A stretch of DNA of 54,047 bases from an uncultured Oscillibacter sp. (GTDB lineage Bacteria; Bacillota; Clostridia; Oscillospirales; Oscillospiraceae), in NCBI GenBank assembly GCA_910588175.1, contig CAJUQQ010000012.1:1-54047 (forward strand), given 5' to 3'. The position numbers and the translations under genes were made by a program. Of this stretch, positions 15,721 to 23,654 are shown piece by piece. Below the pieces are notes generated by a model. It was given only the letters and a program-made list of their open reading frames with translations, ran no database searches and was not told where the DNA came from. Positions within the stretch are counted from its first letter, which is position 1; every line of letters begins with the position of its first letter.

Positions 15721-17196
15721 ATGGCCTTAATGACCGCTCAAGAATACATCGAGAGCCTGCGCAAGCTCAAGACCCGGGTCTACATGTTCGGCGAGAAGAT
15801 CGAGAACTGGGTGGACCACCCCATGATCCGCCCCTCTATCAACTGCGTCGCCATGACCTACGCCCTGGCCCAGGATCCCCAGTACGCGGACCTCATGACC
15901 GTGAAGTCCAGCCTGACGGGCCGCACCGTCAACCGTTTCACCCACCTCCACCAGTCCACCGAGGACCTCATCAACAAGGTGAAGATGCAGCGTCTGCTGG
16001 GCCAGAAGACCGCTTCCTGCTTCCAGCGCTGCGTGGGCATGGACGCCTTCAACGCCGTGTTCTCCTCTACCTATGAGATCGACGAGAAGTACGGCACCCA
16101 CTATCACGAAAACTTCAAAAACTTTATCACCATGGTCCAGGACAACGACCTCACCGTGGACGGGGCCATGACGGACCCCAAGGGCGACCGCTCCAAGGCT
16201 CCCAGCCAGCAGGCGGACCCGGACATGTACGTCCACGTGGTGGAACGCCGGGAGGACGGCATCGTGGTCTGCGGCGCGAAGTGCCACCAGACCGGCTCCA
16301 TCAACTCCCACTGGCACATCTTCATGCCCACCATCTCCATGGGTGAGGCGGACAAGGATTGGGCCGTCTCCTTCGCCTGCCCCACCGACGCCGAGGGCAT
16401 GTACATGATCTATGGCCGTCAGTCCTGCGACACCCGGAAAATGGAAGAGGGCGCCAGCATCGACGTGGGCAACGCCAAGTTCGGCGGCCAGGAGGCCCTG
16501 GTGGTGCTGGACCACGTGTTCATCCCCAACGAGTACATCTTCCTCAACGGCGAGTATGAGTTCGCGGGCATGATCGTGGAGCGCTTCGCGGGCTACCACC
16601 GCCAGAGCTACGGCGGCTGCAAGGTGGGCGTGGGCGACGTGGTCATCGGCGCAACCGCGCTGGCCGCGGAGTACAACGGCGTGGAAAAGGCCTCCGCCGT
16701 CAAGGATAAGCTCATCGAGATGACCCACCTGAACGAGACGCTGTACTGCTGCGGCATCGCCTGCTCCTCCCAGGGCTTCAAGACCAAGGCGGGCAACTAC
16801 CAGATTGACCTGCTGCTTGCCAACGTCTGCAAGCAGAACGTCACCCGCTTCCCCTATGAGATCGTCCGCCTGGCCGAGGATGTGGCCGGAGGATTGATGG
16901 TCACCATGCCCTCTCAGAAGGACTTCGAGTCCGGCACCGTGGTGGGCCGGAACGGCGAGACCATCGGGGACATCTGCAACAAGTTCTTCGCCGCCCGGGA
17001 GGGCGTCTCCACCGAGGACCGCCAGCGCGTCATGCGCTTCCTGGAGAACATGTGCCTGGGCGCGGCGGCGGTAGGCTACCGCACGGAGTCCATGCACGGC
17101 GCGGGCTCGCCCCAGGCCCAGCGCATCATGATCGCCCGGCAGGGCAACATCCAGGGCAAGAAGCAGTTTGCCAAGGACATCGCCGGTATCCAGTGA
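15721..17196 (+). CDS. abfD: 4-Hydroxybutyryl-CoA dehydratase / vinylacetyl-CoA isomerase
   Basis: A 491-residue [4Fe-4S] and FAD enzyme that dehydrates 4-hydroxybutyryl-CoA to crotonyl-CoA by a ketyl-radical mechanism. The cluster ligands known from Clostridium aminobutyricum AbfD (Cys99, Cys103, His292, Cys299) align with Cys100 and Cys104 (SCFQRC) and His293 and Cys300 (HRQSYGGC); the catalytic Tyr corresponds to Tyr297. The fold is acyl-CoA-dehydrogenase-like. It supplies crotonyl-CoA to the acyl-CoA dehydrogenase and EtfBA encoded downstream, as in GABA, succinate or 4-hydroxybutyrate fermentation. AGGAGG sits 9 nt before the ATG. Upstream steps (succinate-semialdehyde formation and reduction) are not in the window. 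Confidence 0.95.
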   Translation: MALMTAQEYIESLRKLKTRVYMFGEKIENWVDHPMIRPSINCVAMTYALAQDPQYADLMTVKSSLTGRTVNRFTHLHQSTEDLINKVKMQRLLGQKTASCFQRCVGMDAFNAVFSSTYEIDEKYGTHYHENFKNFITMVQDNDLTVDGAMTDPKGDRSKAPSQQADPDMYVHVVERREDGIVVCGAKCHQTGSINSHWHIFMPTISMGEADKDWAVSFACPTDAEGMYMIYGRQSCDTRKMEEGASIDVGNAKFGGQEALVVLDHVFIPNEYIFLNGEYEFAGMIVERFAGYHRQSYGGCKVGVGDVVIGATALAAEYNGVEKASAVKDKLIEMTHLNETLYCCGIACSSQGFKTKAGNYQIDLLLANVCKQNVTRFPYEIVRLAEDVAGGLMVTMPSQKDFESGTVVGRNGETIGDICNKFFAAREGVSTEDRQRVMRFLENMCLGAAAVGYRTESMHGAGSPQAQRIMIARQGNIQGKKQFAKDIAGIQ

Positions 17197-17201
17197 GGCG
17201 G

Positions 17202-17272
17202 AAGAAATTCCGCTCTGCTGCGTCCCCGCCTAGCGGCGAGGACTCCGCCCGCTCCATTCCTTCCGCCTCTTT
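17202..17272 (+). repeat. Family D repeat, copy 1
   Basis: The segment beginning GGAAGAAATTCCG and running through GTCCCCGCCTAGCGGCGAGG to ATTCCTTCCGCCTCT is about 80% identical to the reverse complement of 40676-40745. It starts 6 nt after the abfD stop codon. It has no coding content; its origin is unknown. Confidence 0.55.
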
Positions 17273-17395
17273 TCAAGAGGGGACTGGCGTCCCCCCTTGA
17301 GCATTCCCCCTCCCCTGCGGGGGGACGGGGGGCTTGAGGAAGCCTACAACGGTAGTCCCATTATTTTTATTCTACATAAAAGGAGAGAACATCAC

Positions 17396-18535
17396 ATGGA
17401 TTTCAATCTGAGCCGTGAGCACCAGCTGATCCGGAAGATGATGGCTGAGTTCACCGAGAACGAAGTGAAGCCCATCGCCGCTGAGACCGACCTGAACAGC
17501 GAGTATCCCCGGGAGAACATCGAGAAGCTGTTCGACCTGGGCGTTATGGGCATGTGCGTGCCCAAGGAGTACGGCGGCACCGGCGCGGACCCCCTGGCCT
17601 CCGCCATCTGCATCGAGGAGCTGAGCAAGCAGTGCGCCTCCACCGGCGACATCGTGGCCACCCACAACGGCCTTTGCTGCGACCCCATCCTGACCCACGG
17701 CACCGAGGAGCAGAAGAAGAAGTACCTCCCCATGCTGACCACCGGCCATAAGGTGGGCGCTTTCGCCCTCACCGAGCCCAACGCCGGTTCCGATGCCTCC
17801 AAGGGCCAGACCGAGGCCAAGCTGGAAGGCGACCACTACGTGATGAACGGCTCCAAAATCTTCATTACCAACGGCTATGTGGCGGATGTCTTCGTGGTCT
17901 TCGCCATGACCGACAAGACCAAGGGCACCAAGGGCATCTCCGCCTTCATCGTGGAGAGCGGCTTCCCCGGCTTCTCTGTGGGCAAGCACGAGGTGAAGAT
18001 GGGCCTCCACGGCTCCCCCACCGCCGAGATCGTGTTCACCGACTGCATCGTCCCCAAGGAGAACATGCTGGGCAAAGAGGGCAAGGGCTTCTCCATCGCC
18101 ATGCAGACCCTGGACGGCGGTCGCATTGGCATCGCGGCCCAGGCTTTGGGCATCGCCGAGGGCGCGCTGAACGAGGCCAAGGAGTACACCAAGGGCCGCG
18201 TCCAGTTCGGCAAGCCCATTTCCAAGTTCCAGAACACCCAGTTCACCTTCGCCGACATGGAGATGGGCTGTGAGGCGGGCCGCCTCCTGACCTATCAGGC
18301 CGCCACCCTCAAGGGACAGGGCGTCCGCTACACCAAGGAGGCCGCCATGGCCAAGCTCTGGTGCTCCGAGCACGCCATGAAGACCACCACCAAGGCCCTC
18401 CAGATGTTCGGCGGCTACGGCTATACCAAGGACTATCCCATGGAGCGCATGATGCGGGACGCCAAGATCACCGAGATTTACGAGGGCACGTCCGAGGTCC
18501 AGCGCATTGTCATCTCCGCGAATATGGGACTGTAA
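17396..18535 (+). CDS. bcd: Short-chain acyl-CoA (butyryl-CoA) dehydrogenase
   Basis: A 379-residue FAD enzyme that reduces crotonyl-CoA to butyryl-CoA together with EtfAB. It shows the acyl-CoA dehydrogenase signatures FALTEPNAGSDA (FAD/substrate), LGIAEGALNEAKEYTKGRVQFGKPI and QMFGGYGYTKDYPMERMMRDAKITEIYEGTSEVQR. The catalytic base is Glu at about 363 in IYEGTSE, the short-chain position. The frame is open from 17297, but AGGAGAG at 17381-17387 fixes the ATG at 17396. It is followed after 18 bp by etfB. The Bcd-Etf complex of butyrate producers bifurcates NADH electrons to crotonyl-CoA and ferredoxin; that this one does so is inferred from gene order. Confidence 0.93.
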   Translation: MDFNLSREHQLIRKMMAEFTENEVKPIAAETDLNSEYPRENIEKLFDLGVMGMCVPKEYGGTGADPLASAICIEELSKQCASTGDIVATHNGLCCDPILTHGTEEQKKKYLPMLTTGHKVGAFALTEPNAGSDASKGQTEAKLEGDHYVMNGSKIFITNGYVADVFVVFAMTDKTKGTKGISAFIVESGFPGFSVGKHEVKMGLHGSPTAEIVFTDCIVPKENMLGKEGKGFSIAMQTLDGGRIGIAAQALGIAEGALNEAKEYTKGRVQFGKPISKFQNTQFTFADMEMGCEAGRLLTYQAATLKGQGVRYTKEAAMAKLWCSEHAMKTTTKALQMFGGYGYTKDYPMERMMRDAKITEIYEGTSEVQRIVISANMGL

Positions 18536-18553
18536 GAGGAGGAGGAAACGACT

Positions 18554-19354
18554 ATGAAAATCATTGTCTGTGTCAAGCAGGTCCCCGATACCTCCGGCAA
18601 GGTGGCCGTCAATCCCGACGGCACCTTGAACCGGGCTTCCATGCAGACCATCACGAACCCCGACGACATGAACGCTGTAGAGGCCGCCCTGAAGCTGAAG
18701 GACGAAACCGGCTGCAAGGTGATTGTGGTCACCATGGGCCCCCCTCCCGCGGCCTCCATGCTCCGGGAGCTGATGGCCATGGGCGCGGACGAGGGCGTCC
18801 TGGTCTCCGCCCGGGAGTTCGGCGGCTCCGACACCTACGCCACCTCCCAGATTCTCGCCGCCGCCATTGACACCATCGGCGTGGAAAAAGACGACGTGGT
18901 CATGTGCGGCCGCCAGGCCATCGACGGCGACACCGCCCAGGTGGGCCCCCAGATTGCCGAGAAGCTGGGCCTGCCCCAGGTGACCTACGCCGCCGACATC
19001 CACAAGGACGGGGAAAACATCACCGTCAAGCGGATGCTGGAGGACGGCTATATGACCATCAAGGTCAAAACCCCCTGCCTCCTGACCTGCATCAAGGAGC
19101 TGAACAACCCCCGTTATATGTCCATCGGCGGCATCTACGAGACCTACAACAAGCCCCTGGCGACCTTCGACTTTGAAAAGCTCAAGGACCACAAGCTGAT
19201 CGACCCCTCCACCATCGGCCTCAAGGGCTCTCCCACCAACATTTTCAAGAGCTTCACGCCCCCCCAGAAGGGCGCCGGCATGATGCTGGAGGGCGACGGC
19301 AAGGAGACCTGCGAGAAGCTGGCTTCCATCCTGGCCGGCAAACACATTATCTGA
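18554..19354 (+). CDS. etfB: Electron transfer flavoprotein beta subunit
   Basis: A 266-residue EtfB. It has the N-terminal IVCVKQVPDTSGKVAVNPDGTLNR typical of the bifurcating Etf group and the conserved DVVMCGRQAIDGDTAQVGPQIAEKLGLPQVTYA segment. It contributes the bifurcating flavin site and pairs with EtfA to link NADH oxidation to butyryl-CoA dehydrogenase. RBS GAGGAGGA lies 8-10 nt before the ATG. It sits between bcd and etfA with gaps of 18 bp on both sides, the usual bcd-etfB-etfA order. Confidence 0.95.
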   Translation: MKIIVCVKQVPDTSGKVAVNPDGTLNRASMQTITNPDDMNAVEAALKLKDETGCKVIVVTMGPPPAASMLRELMAMGADEGVLVSAREFGGSDTYATSQILAAAIDTIGVEKDDVVMCGRQAIDGDTAQVGPQIAEKLGLPQVTYAADIHKDGENITVKRMLEDGYMTIKVKTPCLLTCIKELNNPRYMSIGGIYETYNKPLATFDFEKLKDHKLIDPSTIGLKGSPTNIFKSFTPPQKGAGMMLEGDGKETCEKLASILAGKHII

Positions 19355-19372
19355 GAAGGGAGTATATAGAAC

Positions 19373-20482
19373 ATGTCTAATTTCAACAGTGCGGATATCG
19401 CTGCCTTCAAGGACGTTTGGGTCTTCTGCGAGCAGCGCGAGGGCAAGCTGATGCCCACCGACTTCGAGCTGATTTCCAAGGGCCGGGACCTGGCCAACGA
19501 GCTGGGCGTGAACCTCTGCGGCCTGCTGCTGGGCGGCGAGGGCATTGAGGCCGCGGCCAAGGAGCTGGGCGGCTACGGCGCGGACAAGGTCTATGTCTGC
19601 GAGAGCCCCATGCTGTCTGTCTACAACACGGACGCCTACGCCAAGGTCATCTGCGACGTGATCGAGGAGCTGAAGCCCGAGGCCTTCTTGATCGGCGCCA
19701 CCAACATCGGCCGGGACCTGGCGCCCCGCTGCGCGGCCCGGCTGCACACCGGATTGTGCGCGGACTGCACCCACCTGGACATCGACGTGGCTAATTACAT
19801 CCAGTTCCTGCGGGAAGCCTCCACGCTCGATGTGGACGGCCAGAAGTGGGACATGGAGGACCGGAACCTGAAGATGACCCGTCCGGCCTTCGGCGGCCAC
19901 CTGATGGCCACCATCATCTGCCCCCGGTTCCGTCCCTGCATGGCGACGGTGCGCCCGGGCGTTATGAAGAAGAATCCCTTCGATCAGGCCAAGGCCGACG
20001 CCTGCGTCATTGAAAAGCCCGCCTTCACCCTGAGCGAGGCGGACGTGCAGACCGAGGTCACCGAGGTGGTGAAGGCCGCCAAGAAGCTGGTGGACCTGAT
20101 TGGCGCGGACTTCATCGTGTCCGTGGGCCGCGGCATCAGCAAGGACGTCGAGGGCGGCATCAAGCTGGCGGAAGAGCTGGCGGCGGAGCTTGGCGGCGTA
20201 GTGGGCGGCTCCCGTGCCACCATCGATAGCGGCTGGCTGAGCGCGGACCATCAGGTGGGCCAGACGGGCAAGACGGTGCATCCGAAGGTGTACGTGGCCC
20301 TGGGCATCTCTGGCGCGATTCAGCACAAGGCCGGCATGCAGGACTCCGAGTGCATCATCGCGGTGAACAAGAACGACACGGCCCCGATCTTCGAGATCGC
20401 GGACTACGGCATTTGTGGCGACCTGTTCAAGGTCACCCCGCTGCTGACCGAGGCCATCCGGGCTGCCAAGGCCGCGAAGTGA
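19373..20482 (+). CDS. etfA: Electron transfer flavoprotein alpha subunit
   Basis: A 369-residue EtfA. The N-terminal domain (WVFCEQREGKLMPTDFELISKGRDLA) is followed by the FAD-binding C-terminal domain with the motif VGGSRATIDSGWLSADHQVGQTGKTVHPKVYVALGISGAIQHKAGM, which holds the shuttling flavin. Last gene of the butyrate module. The transcript probably ends at the strong terminator at 20640-20675, after 155 nt of untranslated sequence with further hairpins. The family assignment is firm; the bifurcating mode is inferred from pairing with bcd. Confidence 0.95.
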   Translation: MSNFNSADIAAFKDVWVFCEQREGKLMPTDFELISKGRDLANELGVNLCGLLLGGEGIEAAAKELGGYGADKVYVCESPMLSVYNTDAYAKVICDVIEELKPEAFLIGATNIGRDLAPRCAARLHTGLCADCTHLDIDVANYIQFLREASTLDVDGQKWDMEDRNLKMTRPAFGGHLMATIICPRFRPCMATVRPGVMKKNPFDQAKADACVIEKPAFTLSEADVQTEVTEVVKAAKKLVDLIGADFIVSVGRGISKDVEGGIKLAEELAAELGGVVGGSRATIDSGWLSADHQVGQTGKTVHPKVYVALGISGAIQHKAGMQDSECIIAVNKNDTAPIFEIADYGICGDLFKVTPLLTEAIRAAKAAK

Positions 20483-20511
20483 TACGTTCTTGAAAGACTG
20501 TAACGACACTT

Positions 20512-20620
20512 GATTTTGCGGAGCAAAATCTTAGTGGAGTACGTCCCCGAAGGGGAAAAGTATCCAAAGAACTTTCGCGCGCTCCGGCAGCCTGGTGATA
20601 AACCGGGCCGGAGCGACGGC
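20512..20620 (+). other. Hairpin-rich 3' untranslated segment after etfA
   Basis: GATTTTGC/GCAAAATC (20512-20530), CCCC-GAA-GGGG near 20548, and a nested stem at about 20581-20617 built from GCTCCGG...CCTGGT-GATAA-ACCGGG...CCGGAGC. No open reading frame here looks coding. The GATTTTGC/GCAAAATC palindrome recurs in inverted form near 40650. Confidence 0.4.
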
Positions 20621-20639
20621 AACGAAGTCTCAGCGCACC

Positions 20640-20676
20640 AAAACGACCGAAGGGCAAAAACCCTTCGGTCGTTTTC
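20640..20676 (+). terminator. Strong terminator of the butyrate operon
   Basis: A perfect 15-bp stem pairs 20640-20654 (AAAACGACCGAAGGG) with 20661-20675 around CAAAAA. The terminal AAAA/TTTT makes it effective in both directions. Confidence 0.85.
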
Positions 20677-20696
20677 TCTCATCATATACCAGGTTA

Positions 20697-20962
20697 GCGG
20701 CAGCGAAAAGAGGAGAAAGTCCATTCGTCAACCACCAAAACCCCCGCCCGCACCACGCCGCGGGCAGAAGACATGCGTACCCGGAGGAAGCACCTCTTAC
20801 GCGTCCCCCGTCCTTCGTCCCCCCGCAGGGGCGATACTTCTTTTTCTCTTTTGGACCGTGCACGGCCCGTTTTCTCTTTTTCTTCTGGAAGAAAAAGAGA
20901 AAATGGGGGGTGCAATGAACCAGCCATCGCTGGTATCCAATCCCCCCCGCCCGAAGGGCGAG
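20697..20962 (+). repeat. Family B structured repeat, copy A
   Basis: About 266 bp running from GCGGCAGCGAAAAGAGGAG to CCCGCCCGAAGGGCGAG. Its centre is a 16-bp perfect hairpin, TTTTCTCTTTTTCTTC (20870-20885) against GAAGAAAAAGAGAAAA (20888-20903), framed by GTGCACGGCCCG and GGGGGGTGCA. Related copies are at 38109-38374 and 38468-38744. It ends 2 nt from the stop codon of the convergent uvrC. Open frames across it differ between copies and are not coding. Confidence 0.8.
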
Positions 20963-20964
20963 CA

Positions 20965-22797
20965 TCACTCCCCCTCCGGCGGGTGAAAATGCCTCCAAAC
21001 CGCCTCCGCGGCGGGTCTTGGCACCACCGCCGCCAGGGCCTCCACCTCCGCCTCCCGGATGGCCTTGATGGTCCCAAACTTCTTCCTAAGCTCCTCCCGC
21101 CGTTTCGGCCCCACGCCGGGGATGCCGTCCAGGGCGGAGCGCATGGCGCTTTTCCCGTGGCTCTCGTGGTGGTAGGTGATGGCGAAGCGGTGGGTCTCCT
21201 CCTGAATCTGCCCGATGAGGGAAAACACCGCCTGATTTCCCACAATGCCGATCTCCCGGCCCTCCGGGGTCACCAGGGCCCTTGTCCGGTGCCGGTCGTC
21301 CTTCACCATGCCGAAGATGGGGACGGTTACCCCAAACGCCTCCGCCACGCTGAGGGCCGTCTGGGCGTGGGTGACGCCGCCGTCGATCAAAAACACGTCC
21401 GGCAGGGGCAGAAACTTCTCGTCCCCGTCCGCCGCCCGCTGGAGCCGCCGCCGGAGCACCTCCCGCATGGAGGCGTAGTCGTCGGGGCTTCCCTCCAGGT
21501 CCTTGATGCGGAAGCGCCGGTAGGCGCTCTTCAAGGGCCTTGTGCCGCTGTAGACCACCATGGAGGCCACGATGTCGCTGCCCCCGGTGTTGGAGATGTC
21601 GAAGGACTCCAGCCGCTTCGGCGGGGCCGGGAGGTCCAGCATCTTCGTCAAAAGCTCCAGGGTGTGGGCCACCCGCTCCTCGGCGGTGGTGGCCCGCTCC
21701 GCCTCCTCGGCGGCGTTCCGCTGGGCCATGGCCATAAGGGACGCCTTCTCCCCCCGCTGGGGGACGTGGACCCAGACCTTGTGCCCCGCCCGTTTTGTCA
21801 GGACCTCCGAGAGGTTTTCGCAGTACCCCTCCGTCTCGAAGGGCAGCAGAATCTCATGGGGCAGAATGGCCCGGGGCAGGTAGTACTGGGCCGTCAGGGC
21901 GGAGAGCATCTCCTCCTGCCCTTCCTCCATGGGGGCGGTGAACAGCTCCGTCTCCCGGCCCGCCAGGTTCCCCTCCTCCATGTGGAGGACGGCGTAGCAG
22001 CACTTCCCCGCTCCCCGGCAGAGGCCCCAGATATCCGTGTCGGCGCAGAGCCCGGCAATGACCGTCTGCTTTTTGGAAAGGGCGCTGATGGCGTTGATCC
22101 GGTCCCGGAGGGCCGCCGCCTGCTCGAACCGCAGGGCCTCCGCCTCCGCCTCCATCTCGCCCGTCATCTCCCGGAGGAGCTCCTTGGCCTTCCCCTCCAA
22201 CATCTGCGCCGCCTGGCGGATGCGGCGGTTGTACTCCTCCTCCGTCATTTCCGGGCGGCAGAAGCCGTCGCACCGGCCCATGTGGAAGTTCAGGCAGGGC
22301 CGCTCCGCCCCGATGTCCCGGGGGAATTTCCGGTTGCAGGTGGGGAGCCGCAGGGCGGCGCACACCGCGTCCAGGGCTTGCCGGGTCTCAAAGCGCCCGC
22401 CGAAGGGGCCGAAATACTTGGCCCCGTCGTTGGCCCATTTATGCACCATGGTGAACCGGGGATACCGTTCCCGGGAGAGGCGGACGAAGGGATAGCCCTT
22501 GTCGTCCTTGAGCAGAATGTTGTAACGGGGCATGTGCCGCTTGATGAGGGAGTTTTCCAGCACCAGGGCCTCGAACTCGCTGGAGACGAAGATGGTGTCG
22601 AAGTGGTCGATCTGGGAGACCATCTGCCGGGTCTTGACCGTGTGGGAGGCGCTGTCCTGGAAATACTGGCTGACCCGGTTTTTGAGCCGCTTCGCCTTCC
22701 CCACATAAATGACCTTTCCGGTTTTGTCCATCATCAGATAGACCCCCGGCAAAAGCGGCAGGTCGTTGGCCTTCTCTTTCAGCTCGTCCTTGGTCAT
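20965..22797 (-). CDS. uvrC: Excinuclease ABC subunit C
   Basis: A 610-residue UvrC that makes both incisions in nucleotide excision repair. The GIY-YIG endonuclease domain is at residues 12-95 (LPGVYLMMDKTGKVIYVGKAKRLKNRV), the 3' incision. A UVR domain that contacts UvrB is at about 205-240. The RNase H-like domain spans about 375-540 (ESFDISNTGG, DVFLIDGGVTHAQ), the 5' incision. The C-terminal tandem helix-hairpin-helix is DGIPGVGPKRREELRKKFGTIKAIREAE. GGAGG precedes the ATG. Length is normal for the family. It is convergent with the butyrate operon and separated from it by repeat B copy A. Confidence 0.97.
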   Translation of the reverse strand: MTKDELKEKANDLPLLPGVYLMMDKTGKVIYVGKAKRLKNRVSQYFQDSASHTVKTRQMVSQIDHFDTIFVSSEFEALVLENSLIKRHMPRYNILLKDDKGYPFVRLSRERYPRFTMVHKWANDGAKYFGPFGGRFETRQALDAVCAALRLPTCNRKFPRDIGAERPCLNFHMGRCDGFCRPEMTEEEYNRRIRQAAQMLEGKAKELLREMTGEMEAEAEALRFEQAAALRDRINAISALSKKQTVIAGLCADTDIWGLCRGAGKCCYAVLHMEEGNLAGRETELFTAPMEEGQEEMLSALTAQYYLPRAILPHEILLPFETEGYCENLSEVLTKRAGHKVWVHVPQRGEKASLMAMAQRNAAEEAERATTAEERVAHTLELLTKMLDLPAPPKRLESFDISNTGGSDIVASMVVYSGTRPLKSAYRRFRIKDLEGSPDDYASMREVLRRRLQRAADGDEKFLPLPDVFLIDGGVTHAQTALSVAEAFGVTVPIFGMVKDDRHRTRALVTPEGREIGIVGNQAVFSLIGQIQEETHRFAITYHHESHGKSAMRSALDGIPGVGPKRREELRKKFGTIKAIREAEVEALAAVVPRPAAEAVWRHFHPPEGE

Positions 22798-22856
22798 GGC
22801 GTGGCCTCCTTTGCTGGTTAACAGGGCTTCCGGGGGAATTGCATTCGGGGCAGAAG

Positions 22857-22878
22857 GGCGGACCTGCGTGTCCGCCCC
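22857..22878. repeat. Family C palindrome, left flank of family A copy 2
   Basis: GGGCGGAC-CTGCGT-GTCCGCCC, identical on the same strand to the copy at 23039-23060. It is 3 nt from the GTGTC end of the repeat. Confidence 0.7.
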
Positions 22879-22881
22879 AGA

Positions 22882-23040
22882 GTGTCGAAAAACAGTAAAA
22901 ACTCCATCAACGGGAAGGAAGAGAGTTACGAGAGGAACCCAGGAAGGGTTCCTTTCGTTTTCAATCGGAAGTTTTCAGAACTTTTTTAAAGGTCTGAAAA
23001 CTTGCTCAGGCTGGCGAAAACACTTTTTCGACAGCCTGGG
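22882..23040 (+). repeat. Family A structured intergenic repeat, copy 2
   Basis: Runs GTGTCGAAAAA ... GAGAGTTACGAGAGGAACCC...GGGTTCCTTTCG hairpin (22929-22957), AAGTTTTCAGA.../TCTGAAAACTT hairpin (22969-23003), then AGGCTGGCGAAAA/TTTTTCGACAGCCT (23008-23037). Relative to copies 1 and 4, the central stem carries a paired A-T to G-C change plus a G.T wobble that pairs only if the plus strand is the RNA. Identical 22-bp family C palindromes flank it on both sides. Confidence 0.8.
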
Positions 23041-23060
23041 GCGGACCTGCGTGTCCGCCC
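23039..23060. repeat. Family C palindrome, right flank of family A copy 2
   Basis: The same 22-bp palindrome as at 22857-22878, in direct orientation judging by its CTGCGT loop. The outermost bases (GCAGAA on the left, TTCTGC on the right) are inverted, so flanks plus repeat also form one large inverted repeat. Confidence 0.7.
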
Positions 23061-23115
23061 TTCTGCCGGAACCGCCGTCCCCCGGAGAGGCGTTCCCTTT
23101 CCGGGCGCGGCCCAA

Positions 23116-23155
23116 TAAAAAAGACCACCCCGCGCTGACGGGCAGCACGGGGACG
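23116..23155 (-). terminator. Terminator of ptsH
   Basis: Read on the minus strand: CCCCGTGCTG pairs with CAGCGCGGGG (one wobble), then GGTCTTTTTT. It begins just after the HPr stop codon. Confidence 0.85.
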
Positions 23156-23160
23156 GTTCA

Positions 23161-23424
23161 TTACTCTCCGAAGTTGTCTTTCACCAGATCCACCAGCGCG
23201 GTGACCGCCTCTTTCTCATCGCTGCCGTCGGCGATCAGGGTGATGGGAGTTCCCTTCACGATGCCCAGGGACAGCACGCCCAGCAGGCTCTTGGCGTTGA
23301 CACGGCGGTCCTCCTTCTCAACCCAGATGCCGCTTTTGAACTCGTTGGCCTTCTGGATAAAGAATGTGGCGGGGCGGGCATGCAAGCCAACTTCGTTGTT
23401 GACCGTGATTTCCTGCGTATACAT
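23161..23424 (-). CDS. ptsH: Phosphocarrier protein HPr
   Basis: An 87-residue HPr. His15 in GLHARPATFF is the site phosphorylated by enzyme I, and Ser46 in NAKSLLGVLSLGI is the HPr kinase/phosphorylase site used in Gram-positive carbon catabolite control. Both are intact, so this is HPr and not the catabolite-only homologue Crh, which lacks His15. AAGGAG lies 9 nt before the ATG. It has its own promoter and terminator. ptsI (enzyme I) is not adjacent, so it stands as a single-gene unit. Confidence 0.95.
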   Translation of the reverse strand: MYTQEITVNNEVGLHARPATFFIQKANEFKSGIWVEKEDRRVNAKSLLGVLSLGIVKGTPITLIADGSDEKEAVTALVDLVKDNFGE

Positions 23425-23490
23425 GTTGCAGCTCTCCTTTTTTGTGTCGAATCAAAATGGGAATGGTTGCCCACGAGTCTTTACGTTACC

Positions 23491-23519
23491 ATCATAACCG
23501 CTTTTCCGTCTCCCGTCAA
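23491..23519 (-). promoter_or_regulatory. Promoter of ptsH
   Basis: On the minus strand: TTGACG (23519-23514), a 17-bp spacer, TATGAT (23496-23491). The start point would be near 23484, with a leader of about 60 nt. Confidence 0.75.
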
Positions 23520-23654
23520 TGGACAATTGCACAAACATTTTAAAAAATTTTCCGTGGCAGTAAAATTCTTTTTGTGAGAATGTGCCAACTTTGCATAAAA
23601 TTATACGTCATTATGCTGAATTTTAAACTTGCCAGAGAAAAATATTCCAGGAAC

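Noticed and set aside
17372..20509. A 1045-codon open frame on the minus strand
   Set aside because: It is the antisense shadow of bcd, etfB and etfA, caused by GC-rich codon bias. Its translation is low-complexity (Gly/Leu/His/Ala-rich) with no ribosome site.
20581..20618. A riboswitch-like nested stem after etfA
   Set aside because: It lies downstream of etfA and upstream of a terminator with no gene following on that strand, so it is more likely a 3' structure. No known riboswitch core was recognised.
20773..22821. A 682-codon open frame on the plus strand
   Set aside because: An antisense shadow of uvrC that starts inside the family B repeat; no family features.
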